A stretch of 64,000 nt of DNA, taken from contig NZ_LT629791.1 in NCBI RefSeq assembly GCF_900105925.1, positions 4,310,001-4,374,000 on the forward strand, given 5' to 3'. This DNA is from Jiangella alkaliphila (lineage in GTDB: Bacteria > Actinomycetota > Actinomycetes > Jiangellales > Jiangellaceae). This document shows positions 1 to 8,631 of this stretch, piece by piece. The notes under the pieces were generated by a model. It was not told where the DNA came from, did not search any database, and saw only the letters and a program-made list of their open reading frames with translations. Both the position numbers and the translations under genes were made by a program. Position 1 is the stretch's first letter, and each line of letters starts with the position of its first letter.

Positions 1-1176
1 GCCGCCAGCCTCGGGCTGCCCGACCGCGTGCTCGCCCAGCCGCTGAAGACGCTCTCCGGCGGCCAGCGGCGCCGGGTCGAGCTGGCCCGCATCCTGTTCT
101 CCGACGCCGAGACGCTGCTCCTGGACGAGCCGACGAACCACCTGGACGCCGACTCCATCGTCTGGCTGCGCGACTTCCTGCGCGCCTACAAGGGCGGCCT
201 GGTGGTCATCAGCCACGACGTCGCGCTGCTGGACAAGACCGTCAACCGGGTCTTCCACCTCGACGCCAACCGCGCCGCCCTCGACGTCTACAACATCGGC
301 TGGACGGCCTACCTCGCCCAGCGCGAGACCGACGAGCGCCGTCGGCACCGCGAGCGGTCCAACGCCGAGAAGAAGGCCGCCGCCCTCAAGGCGCAGGCCG
401 ACCGCATGCGCTACAAGGCCACCAAGGCCACCGCCGCGCAGAACATGGACCGCAGGGCGCAGCGGCTGCTGGCCGGCCTTGAGGAGCAGCGCCGCTCGGA
501 CAAGGTGGCCAAGCTGCGCTTCCCCGACCCCGCGCCGTGCGGCAAGACCCCGCTCACCGCGTCGGGCCTGTCGAAGTCGTACGGGTCGCTGGAGGTCTTC
601 ACCGACGTCGACCTCGCCATCGACCGCGGCAGCCGGGTCGTCATCCTGGGCCTCAACGGCGCCGGCAAGACGACGCTGCTGCGGCTGCTGGCCGGCGTCG
701 AGAAGGCCGACACCGGCGCTGTGGAGCCCGGACACGGGCTGCGGCTGGGCTACTACGCCCAGGAGCACGAGACGCTCGACACGTCCCGCACGGTGCTCGA
801 GAACCTGCGCAGCACCGCGCCGGACCTCCCTGAGCTGGAGGCGCGGCGGGTGCTCGGCTCGTTCCTGTTCTCCGGCGACGCCGTCGACAAGCCGGCCGCG
901 GTCCTGTCCGGCGGCGAGAAGACCCGGCTGGCGCTCGCCTCGCTGGTGGTGTCCAGCGCGAACGTGCTGCTCCTGGACGAGCCGACGAACAACCTCGACC
1001 CCGCCTCCCGCCAGGAGGTGCTGGCCGCGCTGCGCTCGTTCGCCGGCGCGATCGTCCTGGTGACCCACGACGAGGGCGCCGTCGAGGCACTAGGCCCCGA
1101 ACGGGTCGTGTTGCTCCCCGACGGAGTCGAAGATCTGTGGAACCCTGACTATGCAGAGCTCGTCTCACTCGCATAG
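1..1176 (+). CDS. ABC-F family ATPase, 5' end outside window
   Basis: This is the C-terminal part of a duplicated-NBD ABC-F protein, soluble ATPases that act on ribosomes (translation factors or antibiotic-protection proteins) and have no membrane domain. The frame is open from base 1, so the start and the first Walker A lie upstream. Visible parts are the first signature LSGGQ (about nt 52-66), Walker B LLLDEPTNHLD, the basic inter-domain linker (about nt 330-500), the second Walker A GLNGAGKTT (about nt 648), second signature LSGGEK (about nt 903) and Walker B LLLDEPTNNLD. No transmembrane segment is present. The following small HTH gene is an actinobacterial type. Whether it is an EttA-like factor or a resistance protein cannot be told from this part. 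Confidence 0.93.
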   Translation, partial: AASLGLPDRVLAQPLKTLSGGQRRRVELARILFSDAETLLLDEPTNHLDADSIVWLRDFLRAYKGGLVVISHDVALLDKTVNRVFHLDANRAALDVYNIGWTAYLAQRETDERRRHRERSNAEKKAAALKAQADRMRYKATKATAAQNMDRRAQRLLAGLEEQRRSDKVAKLRFPDPAPCGKTPLTASGLSKSYGSLEVFTDVDLAIDRGSRVVILGLNGAGKTTLLRLLAGVEKADTGAVEPGHGLRLGYYAQEHETLDTSRTVLENLRSTAPDLPELEARRVLGSFLFSGDAVDKPAAVLSGGEKTRLALASLVVSSANVLLLDEPTNNLDPASRQEVLAALRSFAGAIVLVTHDEGAVEALGPERVVLLPDGVEDLWNPDYAELVSLA

Positions 1177-1300
1177 AGAGGTCGATCCACCCTGCGTTTT
1201 TTCGTTCCCTGGAGGGACGATCCAGCCTTCGAGTGGCGAAAAAGCGTAATGGAGCGGATCATTGTCCTCTGTCATGCAGGACAACGAAACGGGAGGACGC

Positions 1301-1522
1301 GTGGCCGAGAAGTTGGTAAAAGGCGCGCGGATCAGTGGGGGGCAGCGTGACAAGCTCGCCTCTGACCTGAAGAAGAAGTACGAAGGTGGTCGGAGCATCC
1401 GCGAGCTCGCCACCGAAACCGGGCGTTCCTACGGGTTCGTCCACCGGGTTCTGTCGGAGTCCGGTGTCAACCTACGAGGCCGTGGAGGGGCCACACGAGG
1501 CAAGGCGAAGAAGCAAGCCTGA
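1301..1522 (+). CDS. small helix-turn-helix domain protein
   Basis: A 73-residue basic protein of the actinobacterial HTH type. It has a Lys/Arg-rich N-terminus, a helix-turn-helix around residues 30-55 (RSIRELATETGRSYGFVHRV) and a short tail GRGGATRGKAKKQA. The GTG at 1301 was chosen because a GGGAGGAC ribosome site lies just upstream (1291-1298) and because family members normally begin MAEK. A start at 1262 would add 13 residues without a ribosome site. A short inverted repeat (TTGTCC 1262-1267, GGACAA 1279-1284) sits in the leader and may be regulatory. The target is unknown. It resembles small transposase-like or WhiA-like HTH folds, probably DNA-binding. Confidence 0.8.
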   Translation: MAEKLVKGARISGGQRDKLASDLKKKYEGGRSIRELATETGRSYGFVHRVLSESGVNLRGRGGATRGKAKKQA

Positions 1523-1740
1523 ATCAGCCCCAGTTGGTCGAGATGCCGGAGGAGGGTGGCCTCCAGCAGCTCGATCACCCCGACAAACGCTTCGTCACCC
1601 ATCGCGCGGTCCCCGGCGCGCACGCCTCCTGAGGCGAGCGGGGGCGAATCACCGAGTCAGCCCGTCCGGTGAATCGTTCGGCGGATTATCGAGTCGTCGC
1701 ACTCGAACCCGAGGGGCCTTCTTTTGGAGCCGATCGGCAA

Positions 1741-1756
1741 GTCCGACATATCGGAC
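1741..1756. promoter_or_regulatory. perfect palindrome GTCCGA-CATA-TCGGAC
   Basis: Six-base arms around a four-base spacer, in a locally AT-richer stretch. The size fits a dimeric repressor operator. No regulator gene lies beside it and no family is assigned. Confidence 0.4.
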
Positions 1757-1978
1757 GGCTTAAACGGTCGCGCTCTGCACTGTTGATCTTGATTCACGCC
1801 ATTGCCCGAGTAATTGGTCGCTTTCACGCAGAGTGACGTGAAGGCAGAGTCGGTGCCCGTTCGCGTTCTTTGCGTAGCGGGACCATCGGGCACTTCAGCA
1901 TGCCCGGAAACGCTCCCACGGAGTCGGCCAGGCCTATGTCGGCCGGCTCGTCGGCATGCCCAGGTACGGACCGCTTCT

Positions 1979-2039
1979 GTCACGGTGCGTGACGGATTCG
2001 CCTGCGGGTCCGCGCGCCGAAACGATCACGGTGCGTGAC
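1979..2039. promoter_or_regulatory. paired palindromic sites TCACG-GTG-CGTGA
   Basis: The 14-mer TCACGGTGCGTGAC occurs at about 1980-1993 and again at 2026-2039. Each copy is itself a palindrome (TCACG / CGTGA around GTG), and the first extends to GTCACG / CGTGAC. Centre-to-centre spacing is about 46 bp. The pair sits 110-170 bp upstream of the ABC exporter start and is best read as a tandem operator for an unidentified dimeric regulator. Confidence 0.5.
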
Positions 2040-2151
2040 GATCCACAGCGGCGGCACGCTCAGAGCGAACGAGGGAAGAACCTCCGGCCGGGTGACGTTG
2101 TCGGCGGCGAGTCGGATGATGTCGCCAGCAGACGTGAGGAGGTCGACGCCG

Positions 2152-4041
2152 GTGTCGATGGGGATGGGTCACGCCTGGCGCGCCTCCAGGTCGTTCTCCG
2201 GCGACCAGTCGGTCACGCACAAGCGGCTGGCGAAGGGGACCGTCAAGCGCATCGCCGGGTACGGCCGGCCCTACCGCCGTCAGCTCGCCGTCTTCCTCGC
2301 CACCACGGTCCTCGCCGCGGCGTCCGCGGCCGCCGTCCCGCTGCTGCTGAAGGTGCTCATCGACAGCGGCGTCAGCGCCGGCGACCGGTCGGTGGTCGTC
2401 TGGGCCGCCCTCGCGGTGGCCGGGCTGGCCGTCGTCGACGTCGTCCTCGGGCTGGTCGGCCGGTGGATGTCCGCGCGGGTCGGCGAGGGGCTCATCTACG
2501 ACCTGCGTCGCCAGGTCTTCGACCACGTGCAGCGCCAGCCGGTCGCGTTCTTCACCCGCACGCAGACCGGCTCGCTGGTGTCGCGGCTCAACAGCGACGT
2601 CATCGGCGCCCAGCAGGCGTTCACCGGCACGCTCTCGCAGGTGGTCAGCAATTTCGTGACGCTGGTGCTGGCGCTCGGCGCGATGATCGTGCTGTCGTGG
2701 CAGATCACCCTGATCGTGCTGGTCCTGGTGCCGCTGTTCCTGCTGCCGGCCCGGTTCGTCGGCCGGAAGCTGGCCGACATCAGCCGCGAGGCCATGCAGC
2801 TCAACGCAGCGATGAGCCAGACCATGACGGAGCGGTTCAACGTCTCCGGCGCGCTGCTGGTGAAGATCTTCGGCCGCTACCAGAACGAGAACGCCGACTT
2901 CGGGCAGTCCGCCGGGCGGGTCCGCGACATCGGCGTCGTCCAGGCGCTTTACGCGCGCTACTTCTTCCTCGGCCTCACCTTCCTCGCCTCGCTGGCCACC
3001 GCCGTCGTCTACGGCGTGGGCGGCTGGCTGGCCGTCGGCGGCACCCTCGAGGTCGGCACGCTGGTGGCGCTGGCCGCGCTGCTGACCCGCCTCTACGGCC
3101 CGTTGACCGCGCTGTCGAACGTCCAGGTCGACATCATGACGGCGCTGGTCAGCTTCGAGCGGGTCTTCGAGGTGCTGGACCTGCGGCCGATGGTCCACGA
3201 CGCGCCCGGCGCGCGGCCGCTGCCGGCCGGCGACGAGCAGCTGTCGGTGCGGTTCGACGACGTCGAGTTCACCTATCCGGGCGCCGACGACGTCTCGCTG
3301 GCCTCGCTCGAGGCGGTGGCCCGGCCGTCCGCGGGGCCGCCCGAGCCGGTGCTGCGGGGCGTCTCGTTCGACGTCGCGCCCGGCCAGCTGGTCGCGTTGG
3401 TCGGACCGTCAGGCGCCGGCAAGTCGACCATCACGCACCTGGTGTCGCGTCTCTACGACCCGACGGCGGGCGTCGTCCGGGTCGGCGGCCACGACCTGCG
3501 CGACGTCACGCTCGAGTCGCTGCACGAGGCCGTGGGCGTCGTCACCCAGGACGCGCACATGTTCCACGACACCATCCGCTACAACCTCGCCTACGCCCGG
3601 CCCGGGGCCACCGACGACGAGCTGTGGGCGGCGCTCGAGGCGGCGCAGATCGCCGGGCTGGTCCGGTCGTTGTCCGAGGGCCTCGAGACCATCGTCGGCG
3701 ACCGCGGCTACCGGCTGTCCGGTGGCGAGAAGCAGCGCCTGGCCATCGCCCGGCTGCTGCTCAAGGCGCCCCGCGTCGTGGTGCTCGACGAGGCGACGGC
3801 GCACCTCGACTCCGAGTCCGAGCTGGCCGTCCAGCGGGCGCTCGAGACCGCGCTGGTGGGCCGTACTTCGCTGGTCATCGCGCACCGGCTGTCGACGATC
3901 CGCGGCGCCGACGCCATCCTCGTCGTCGACGACGGCCGCATCGCCGAGCGGGGCACCCACGAGCAGCTGCTCGCCGCCGGCGGCGTCTACGCCGAGCTCT
4001 ACCGCACCCAGTTCGCCCTGCAGGACGCCCGCACGGCCTGA
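2152..4041 (+). CDS. ABC exporter, fused membrane and ATPase domains
   Basis: A half-size ABC exporter of about 629 residues that should work as a homodimer in the cytoplasmic membrane, exporting a lipid, peptide or drug. Residues of about 35-330 form the six-helix exporter domain and the rest the nucleotide-binding domain. The ATPase domain shows Walker A GPSGAGKST (about residue 417), signature LSGGEKQR (about 521), Walker B VVVLDEA (about 542) and the H-loop AHRLST. The GTG at 2152 was chosen because GAGGAGG (2136-2142) lies nine bases before it. ATG 2158 or 2164 are alternatives, and the frame stays open back to 2035. The gene stands alone, convergent with the SDR gene 13 bp away. The substrate is unknown. 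Confidence 0.9.
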   Translation: MSMGMGHAWRASRSFSGDQSVTHKRLAKGTVKRIAGYGRPYRRQLAVFLATTVLAAASAAAVPLLLKVLIDSGVSAGDRSVVVWAALAVAGLAVVDVVLGLVGRWMSARVGEGLIYDLRRQVFDHVQRQPVAFFTRTQTGSLVSRLNSDVIGAQQAFTGTLSQVVSNFVTLVLALGAMIVLSWQITLIVLVLVPLFLLPARFVGRKLADISREAMQLNAAMSQTMTERFNVSGALLVKIFGRYQNENADFGQSAGRVRDIGVVQALYARYFFLGLTFLASLATAVVYGVGGWLAVGGTLEVGTLVALAALLTRLYGPLTALSNVQVDIMTALVSFERVFEVLDLRPMVHDAPGARPLPAGDEQLSVRFDDVEFTYPGADDVSLASLEAVARPSAGPPEPVLRGVSFDVAPGQLVALVGPSGAGKSTITHLVSRLYDPTAGVVRVGGHDLRDVTLESLHEAVGVVTQDAHMFHDTIRYNLAYARPGATDDELWAALEAAQIAGLVRSLSEGLETIVGDRGYRLSGGEKQRLAIARLLLKAPRVVVLDEATAHLDSESELAVQRALETALVGRTSLVIAHRLSTIRGADAILVVDDGRIAERGTHEQLLAAGGVYAELYRTQFALQDARTA

Positions 4042-4054
4042 GCGGCTCCTCCGC

Positions 4055-4816
4055 TCACAGGGATCGAATGGCGCCGCCGTCGACGGCGATCATGGAGCCG
4101 GTGAGGTAGGACGCGGCGGGGGAGAGGACGAACGCCGCGACCTTGCCGAACTCGTCCGGACGGCCGTAGCGGCGCAGCGGGATGGTCCGCGACGCCGTCG
4201 CCTTGACCTCGTCGGGGTCTCGGCCGGACATCTCGGCCAGCTCGCGCAGCCGGTCGGTCTCGATGCTGCCGGGCAGCAGCCCGACCGCCCGGACGCCGTC
4301 GGGGCCCAGCTCGTCGGCCAGCTGCTTGATCACCATGGCGAGGCCGGGCCGCAGCCCGTTCGACGCCGCGAGCCCGCCGATCGGCGCCTTCACCGAGCTG
4401 GACAGGACGAACGCCAGCGCGCCGCCGCCGGACAGCCGCGCTGAGACGACCCGGGCCAGCCGGACGGCGCCCAGGAAGACGCTGTCGAAGGCGGCCCGCC
4501 ACTGGTCGTCGGTGAGGTCGGTGACCTTCCCCGCGGGCGGGCCGCCGACGCTGACGAGGGCGCCGTCGAGCCGCCCGAACCGGTCCAGAGCGACGTCGGC
4601 CAGCCGTTCGGCCGTGGACGGGTCGGCGTTGTCGGCCGCCACCCCGGCGACGGCGCCGGAGCCGAGGTCGTCCACCGCGGCGTCGACCGCCTCCTGCGAG
4701 CGGGACGCGAGGACGACCCGGGCGCCGTCGGCGACCAGGGCCTCCGCTCCGGCCCGGCCGAGCCCGCGGGTGCCGCCGGTGACGATGTACACGCGATCCT
4801 TGAGCCCGAGATCCAT
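4055..4816 (-). CDS. SDR family oxidoreductase lacking the Tyr-x-x-x-Lys motif
   Basis: A 253-residue classical-size short-chain dehydrogenase/reductase. The N-terminal cofactor loop TGGTRGLG (residues 13-20) and a Ser-rich strand (139-141) are present. Where the family has Tyr-x-x-x-Lys, this protein reads Ser-Asn-Gly-Leu-Arg (152-156), so the usual catalytic Tyr and Lys are both missing. This marks a known atypical SDR branch whose activity is unclear. The C-terminal substrate loop and dimer end (LTGSMIAVDGG) are intact. It lies 21 bp downstream of the GH15 gene on the same strand and is probably co-transcribed with it. Confidence 0.85.
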   Translation of the reverse strand: MDLGLKDRVYIVTGGTRGLGRAGAEALVADGARVVLASRSQEAVDAAVDDLGSGAVAGVAADNADPSTAERLADVALDRFGRLDGALVSVGGPPAGKVTDLTDDQWRAAFDSVFLGAVRLARVVSARLSGGGALAFVLSSSVKAPIGGLAASNGLRPGLAMVIKQLADELGPDGVRAVGLLPGSIETDRLRELAEMSGRDPDEVKATASRTIPLRRYGRPDEFGKVAAFVLSPAASYLTGSMIAVDGGAIRSL

Positions 4817-4837
4817 GGTCGACGATCCTAGGACGAC

Positions 4838-6625
4838 TCAGGCGTGGCCGGTGGCCGGCCGTCCCATCTCGGACAGCAGGTAGGCCGCCGTCACGAGCGG
4901 GATGTGGCTGAGCGCCTGCGGGAAGTTGCCGACCATGCGCCCGAGCCGCGGGTCGAACTCCTCGGCCAGCAGTCCGAGGTCGTTGCGCAGGCTCAGCAGG
5001 TGCTCGAACAGCTCCCGCGCCCGGTCCGTCCGCCCGGTAAGGTGCAGCGCCTCGACCAGCCAGAACGAGCAGGCCAGGAACGCGCCCTCGTCGCCGGGCA
5101 GGCCGTCGATGTCGTGCTCGGTGCGGTAGCGCAGCACCAGCCCGGTGTCGGTGCACAGCTCCTTGGCGACGGCGTCTACGGTGCCGACGACGCGCGGGTC
5201 GTCGGGCGGGAGGAAGCCGACGATCGGGATCTGCAGCAGCGCGGCGTCGAGCGCCGGGTGGCCGTAGGACTGGGTGAACGTGTTGCGGTCAGGGTCATAG
5301 CCGTGCCTGACGACGTCGTTCATGATCGTCGCCCGCAGCGCCTTCCACCGGTCCGGCTGGCCCGTCGCCCCGTCGCCCTCCAGCGCGGCGACGGCGCGGT
5401 CGGCGGCCACCCAGGCCATGACCTTGGAGTGGACGAAGTGCCGACGCTGCCCGCGGATCTCCCAGATGCCCTCGTCGGGCTGGTCCCAGGCGCTCTCGAG
5501 GTGCTGCAGCAGCTTCTCCTGCAGCGCCCAGACGTGCCGCTCCAGCGTCAGGCCGTGCTGGTGGGCGCGGGCCAGCGTGTCGATGACCTCGCCGTAGACG
5601 TCGATCTGCAGCTGTTCCGCGGCGGCGTTGCCGACCCGCACCGGCCGCGAGTTCTCGTACCCGCGCAGCCAGTCCAGCTCGTACTCCTGCAGCCGCCGCT
5701 CGCCGCTGATGCCGTACATGATCTGCAGGTCGGCGGGGTCGCCGCCGATGGCCCGGATCAGCCAGTCGCGCCACGCCCGCGCCTCGTCGACGTACCCGCT
5801 GCGGATCAGCGCGTCCAGCGTGAACGCGGAGTCGCGCAGCCAGCAGTACCGGTAGTCCCAGTTGCGCACGCCGCCGATGCCCTCGGGCAGCGACGTGGTG
5901 GGCGCGGCGACGATGCCGCCGGTCGGCTCGTACGTCAGCGCCTTCAGGGTGAGCAGCGAGCGCATGACGGCGTCGCGGTACGGGCCGTCGTACGTGCACT
6001 TGGCCGCCCAGTCGGTCCAGAACTTCTCCGTCGCCTCCAGCGCCCGCGGTGCGTCGACCGGCTGGCTGGGCGGGTCGTGTGACGGGCCCCACGACAACAC
6101 GAAGCTGACGGTCTCGCCCTCGCCGACGGTGAAGTCGGAGTGCGTGGTCAGCGACCGCCCGTACGTGGGCACCTCGCAGTGCAACGCGACGGAGTCGGGC
6201 CCGGCGACGCCGACGATGAGGCCGTCCTCGCGGTGCACCCACGGCACCGAGCGGCCGTAGTCGAAGCGCAGCCGCAGCTCGCTGTGCATCGGGACCCGGC
6301 CGGACAGCCCTTCGACGATGCGGACGACGTCGTGCTGGCCGGTGCTCTGCGGCATGAAGTCGATGACCTTGACGCTGCCGTGCGGGGTGTCCCAGACGTG
6401 CTCGAGGATCAGCGTGTCGCCGCGGTACCAGCGGCGGTCGGCCTGGCCGGCGCCGATCGGGGCCATGCGCCAGAACCCGTTCTTCGCCGTGCCGAGCAGC
6501 GACGCGAAGCAGGCGGCGGAATCGAACCGAGGCAGACAGAGCCAGTCGATGGTGCCGTCGCGATCGACGAGCGCGGCGGTGTGCAGGTCGCCGATGATGC
6601 CGTGGTCCTCGATCAGCCCCGTCAT
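4838..6625 (-). CDS. glycoside hydrolase family 15 protein (glucoamylase/trehalase-like)
   Basis: A 595-residue GH15 enzyme with a GH15 N-terminal beta domain (from IEDHGIIGDLHTAALV) and an (alpha/alpha)6 barrel. The family signature RNWDYRYCWLRDSAFTLDAL is present in the middle. Candidate catalytic glutamates are in GIWEIRG and in the later EEFDPRLGRMVGNFPQA. No signal peptide is seen, so it is cytoplasmic. Actinobacterial relatives of this size include trehalases that hydrolyse alpha,alpha-trehalose, and others act on maltooligosaccharides, so the substrate stays open. It is the first gene of a likely two-gene unit with the SDR. Confidence 0.9.
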   Translation of the reverse strand: MTGLIEDHGIIGDLHTAALVDRDGTIDWLCLPRFDSAACFASLLGTAKNGFWRMAPIGAGQADRRWYRGDTLILEHVWDTPHGSVKVIDFMPQSTGQHDVVRIVEGLSGRVPMHSELRLRFDYGRSVPWVHREDGLIVGVAGPDSVALHCEVPTYGRSLTTHSDFTVGEGETVSFVLSWGPSHDPPSQPVDAPRALEATEKFWTDWAAKCTYDGPYRDAVMRSLLTLKALTYEPTGGIVAAPTTSLPEGIGGVRNWDYRYCWLRDSAFTLDALIRSGYVDEARAWRDWLIRAIGGDPADLQIMYGISGERRLQEYELDWLRGYENSRPVRVGNAAAEQLQIDVYGEVIDTLARAHQHGLTLERHVWALQEKLLQHLESAWDQPDEGIWEIRGQRRHFVHSKVMAWVAADRAVAALEGDGATGQPDRWKALRATIMNDVVRHGYDPDRNTFTQSYGHPALDAALLQIPIVGFLPPDDPRVVGTVDAVAKELCTDTGLVLRYRTEHDIDGLPGDEGAFLACSFWLVEALHLTGRTDRARELFEHLLSLRNDLGLLAEEFDPRLGRMVGNFPQALSHIPLVTAAYLLSEMGRPATGHA

Positions 6626-6635
6626 GCCGTCCTTT

Positions 6636-7403
6636 CTACCCGACGGGTTCGGACGGCGCGGGCGCGTCGTGCTCCTGGGTCTGGTCGCGGCCGCGCGCCT
6701 CGCCCCGGATCAGCAGCACGAACCCGGTCACGCCGACGACGGCGAACAGGAACCACTGGATCGCGTAGGACAGGTGCGGCCCGGACTCGGTCTCGGGTGG
6801 GTCGATCAGCTGCAGCGACGTCGCCGGCTCCGGGTCCTGGGTGATCAGCTCGCCCCACGCGCCGTAGACCGGGTAGGGCAGCTCGGCCGCGATCCCCTCG
6901 ACGTCGACGACGCGCACCGCGCCCGACGACGGGTCGACGTCATGGCTGGTCTCGCTGTGCCGGACCCGCGCGGTGACGGTGACCTCGCCGTCCGGCGGCG
7001 GCGGCAACTCGATCTCGTCGTCGTCGAGGCCGTCGGCGGCGACGAACCCGCGGTCGACCAGCAGCGCGGTGCCGTCGTCGCCGACCAGCGGGGTCAGCGC
7101 GTGCACGCCCCGGGTGCCGTCGACCGGGCGCAGCCGCAGCCGCAGCTCGTTGTCGGCGTCCCAGTGGCCGGTGACCTGGACGGTGCTCCACTCGTCGCCC
7201 TCGGTCAGCGGCTGTCCAGGCGGGACGAGGTCGCCGGCCGGGACCGGGTCGCCGCCGGCGTTGGCCTCGATGACGGCGTTGCGGTCCTGACGCTGCTCGT
7301 TGCGGTCGAGCTGCCACACCCCGAGGCGGACGCACAGCAGCACCAGCAGGACTCCCGCGAGCGTGCGCACCAGCCAGCGCCGCGACGCCAGGAACTTGTA
7401 CAC
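6636..7403 (-). CDS. SURF1 family cytochrome oxidase biogenesis protein
   Basis: A 255-residue membrane protein with the SURF1 layout: an N-terminal helix ending in GVWQLDRNEQR, a periplasmic domain of about 170 residues, and a C-terminal helix preceded by SYAIQWFLFAVVG. SURF1 helps assemble the haem-copper site of cytochrome c oxidase. The GTG at 7403 begins VYKFLASRRWLVRTLAG, the normal start for the family. Longer frames upstream run antisense through moaA and are not real. It is divergent from moaA with 57 bp between starts. The C-terminal tail after the last helix is charged and cytoplasmic. Confidence 0.9.
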   Translation of the reverse strand: MYKFLASRRWLVRTLAGVLLVLLCVRLGVWQLDRNEQRQDRNAVIEANAGGDPVPAGDLVPPGQPLTEGDEWSTVQVTGHWDADNELRLRLRPVDGTRGVHALTPLVGDDGTALLVDRGFVAADGLDDDEIELPPPPDGEVTVTARVRHSETSHDVDPSSGAVRVVDVEGIAAELPYPVYGAWGELITQDPEPATSLQLIDPPETESGPHLSYAIQWFLFAVVGVTGFVLLIRGEARGRDQTQEHDAPAPSEPVG

Positions 7404-7448
7404 CCCACGACGGTACGCCGAGGGCGCCGCGCCGAGCGCCCCGGGGCA

Positions 7449-7454
7449 TAGGCT
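7449..7454 (+). promoter_or_regulatory. -10 element of moaA, leaderless geometry
   Basis: The hexamer TAGGCT ends six bases before the moaA GTG at 7461. This spacing places the transcription start at or next to the start codon, as in leaderless actinobacterial genes. Confidence 0.45.
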
Positions 7455-7460
7455 GGATGA

Positions 7461-8450
7461 GTGCTGGTTGACCGATACGGACGCGTGGCCACCGACCTTC
7501 GAGTGTCGCTGACCGACCGGTGCAACCTGCGCTGCACGTACTGCATGCCCGAAGAGGGGCTGGCCTGGCTGCCGAAGCAGGACGTCCTCACCGACGACGA
7601 GGTGGTCCGGCTGGTCCGCATCGCCGTCGAGCGGCTGGGCGTGCGCGAGGTGCGGTTCACCGGCGGCGAGCCGCTGCTGCGCCGCGGCCTGGTCGACATC
7701 GTCGCCGCCTGCGCCGAGCTGGAGCCGCGGCCGGAGCTGTCGCTGACGACGAACGCCGTCGGCCTGGCCCGGACGGCAAGCGCGCTGGCCGCGGCCGGGC
7801 TGGACCGCGTCAACGGGTCGCTGGACACCCTGCGCGCCGACCGGTTCGAGGCGCTGACGCACCGCCGCCGGCTCGACGACGTCCTCGCCGGGCTGGCTGC
7901 CGCGCGCGAGGCCGGGCTCGAGCCGGTCAAGATCAACGCCGTCCTCATGCGCGGTGTCAACGACGACGAGGCGCCCGAGTTGCTCGCGTGGGCGCTGGAG
8001 CACGGCTACGAGCTGCGCTTCATCGAGCAGATGCCGCTCGACGCCCAGCACGGCTGGGACCGCGCGACCATGGTGACCGCCGAGGAGATCCTGGCGTCGC
8101 TACAGAGCGTGTTCGACCTCACCCCGGTGGGCGACGTCGAGCGGGGCAGCGCGCCGGCCGAGGCCTGGCTGGTCGGCGGCGGCCCGGCCCGCGTCGGCGT
8201 CATCGCGTCGGTGACCCGCCCGTTCTGCGGCAGCTGCGACCGCACCCGTCTCACCGCCGAGGGTCAGGTGCGCAACTGCTTGTTCGCTCGTGACGAATCC
8301 GACCTGCGCGGCGCCATGCGTTCCGGTGCCGACGACGCCGAACTGGCCCGTCGCTGGGAGGTCGCGATGGCCGTCAAGGCGGCCGGTCATGGCATCGATG
8401 ACCCCGGGTTTCTGCAGCCGTCGCGGCCGATGTCCGCGATCGGCGGCTGA
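7461..8450 (+). CDS. moaA: GTP 3',8-cyclase MoaA
   Basis: A radical-SAM enzyme of 329 residues that converts GTP to 3',8-cyclo-7,8-dihydro-GTP, the first step of molybdenum cofactor synthesis. The N-terminal cluster CNLRCTYC has Cys21, Cys25 and Cys28 for the SAM-binding 4Fe-4S centre. The C-terminal cluster has Cys in CGSCDRTRL and RNCLF (about residues 255, 258 and 272), which bind the second cluster that holds GTP. The protein ends in the conserved Gly-Gly tail needed for activity. No other moa gene is nearby. A -10 hexamer six bases before GTG suggests a leaderless mRNA. Confidence 0.96.
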   Translation: MLVDRYGRVATDLRVSLTDRCNLRCTYCMPEEGLAWLPKQDVLTDDEVVRLVRIAVERLGVREVRFTGGEPLLRRGLVDIVAACAELEPRPELSLTTNAVGLARTASALAAAGLDRVNGSLDTLRADRFEALTHRRRLDDVLAGLAAAREAGLEPVKINAVLMRGVNDDEAPELLAWALEHGYELRFIEQMPLDAQHGWDRATMVTAEEILASLQSVFDLTPVGDVERGSAPAEAWLVGGGPARVGVIASVTRPFCGSCDRTRLTAEGQVRNCLFARDESDLRGAMRSGADDAELARRWEVAMAVKAAGHGIDDPGFLQPSRPMSAIGG

Positions 8451-8577
8451 AAACCGCAAATCTACCGTTCTACCAGGGGTTTGTCGGCAAATCAGCCGGA
8501 AGATGAGGACGACGCCGGGCAGCCACGGGGGAAGCCGCCCGACGTCGCCGGTACGCAACGCACCGACGGGGGAATAC

Positions 8578-8609
8578 GGAACGTGCGCCTGGGGAGTATT
8601 GCACGTTCC
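8578..8609. terminator. stem-loop between convergent moaA and DUF3099 gene
   Basis: GGAACGTGC (8578-8586) and GCACGTTCC (8601-8609) form a perfect 9-bp stem with a 14-base loop in the spacer between two convergent genes. There is no T tract. It could end transcription from both sides. Confidence 0.5.
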
Positions 8610-8631
8610 ACAACCACTTCGGAAGGCCCTG

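Larger units (their letters stand above)
1523..2151. other. intergenic region with palindromes, no convincing gene
   Basis: About 630 bp separate the HTH gene from the ABC exporter. Base composition is visibly less GC-rich than the flanks and no frame has actinobacterial third-position bias. It holds a perfect palindrome at 1741-1756 and two copies of a TCACG-GTG-CGTGA palindrome near 1986 and 2032, listed separately. The sequence GTTGATCTTG near 1782 resembles the hairpin arm seen at 33273. Confidence 0.6.

Noticed and set aside
1429..1623. Minus-strand frame of 64 codons overlapping the end of the small HTH gene.
   Set aside because: It has AGGAGG almost on top of its GTG and no recognisable family. 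It overlaps a supported gene by 94 bp.
2026..3198. Long open frame antisense to the ABC exporter, and similar long antisense frames across the window (for example 20570-23527, 54206-57580).
   Set aside because: They are rich in Arg, Pro, Gly and His, match no family, and lie opposite well-supported genes. In very GC-rich DNA such frames stay open by composition.
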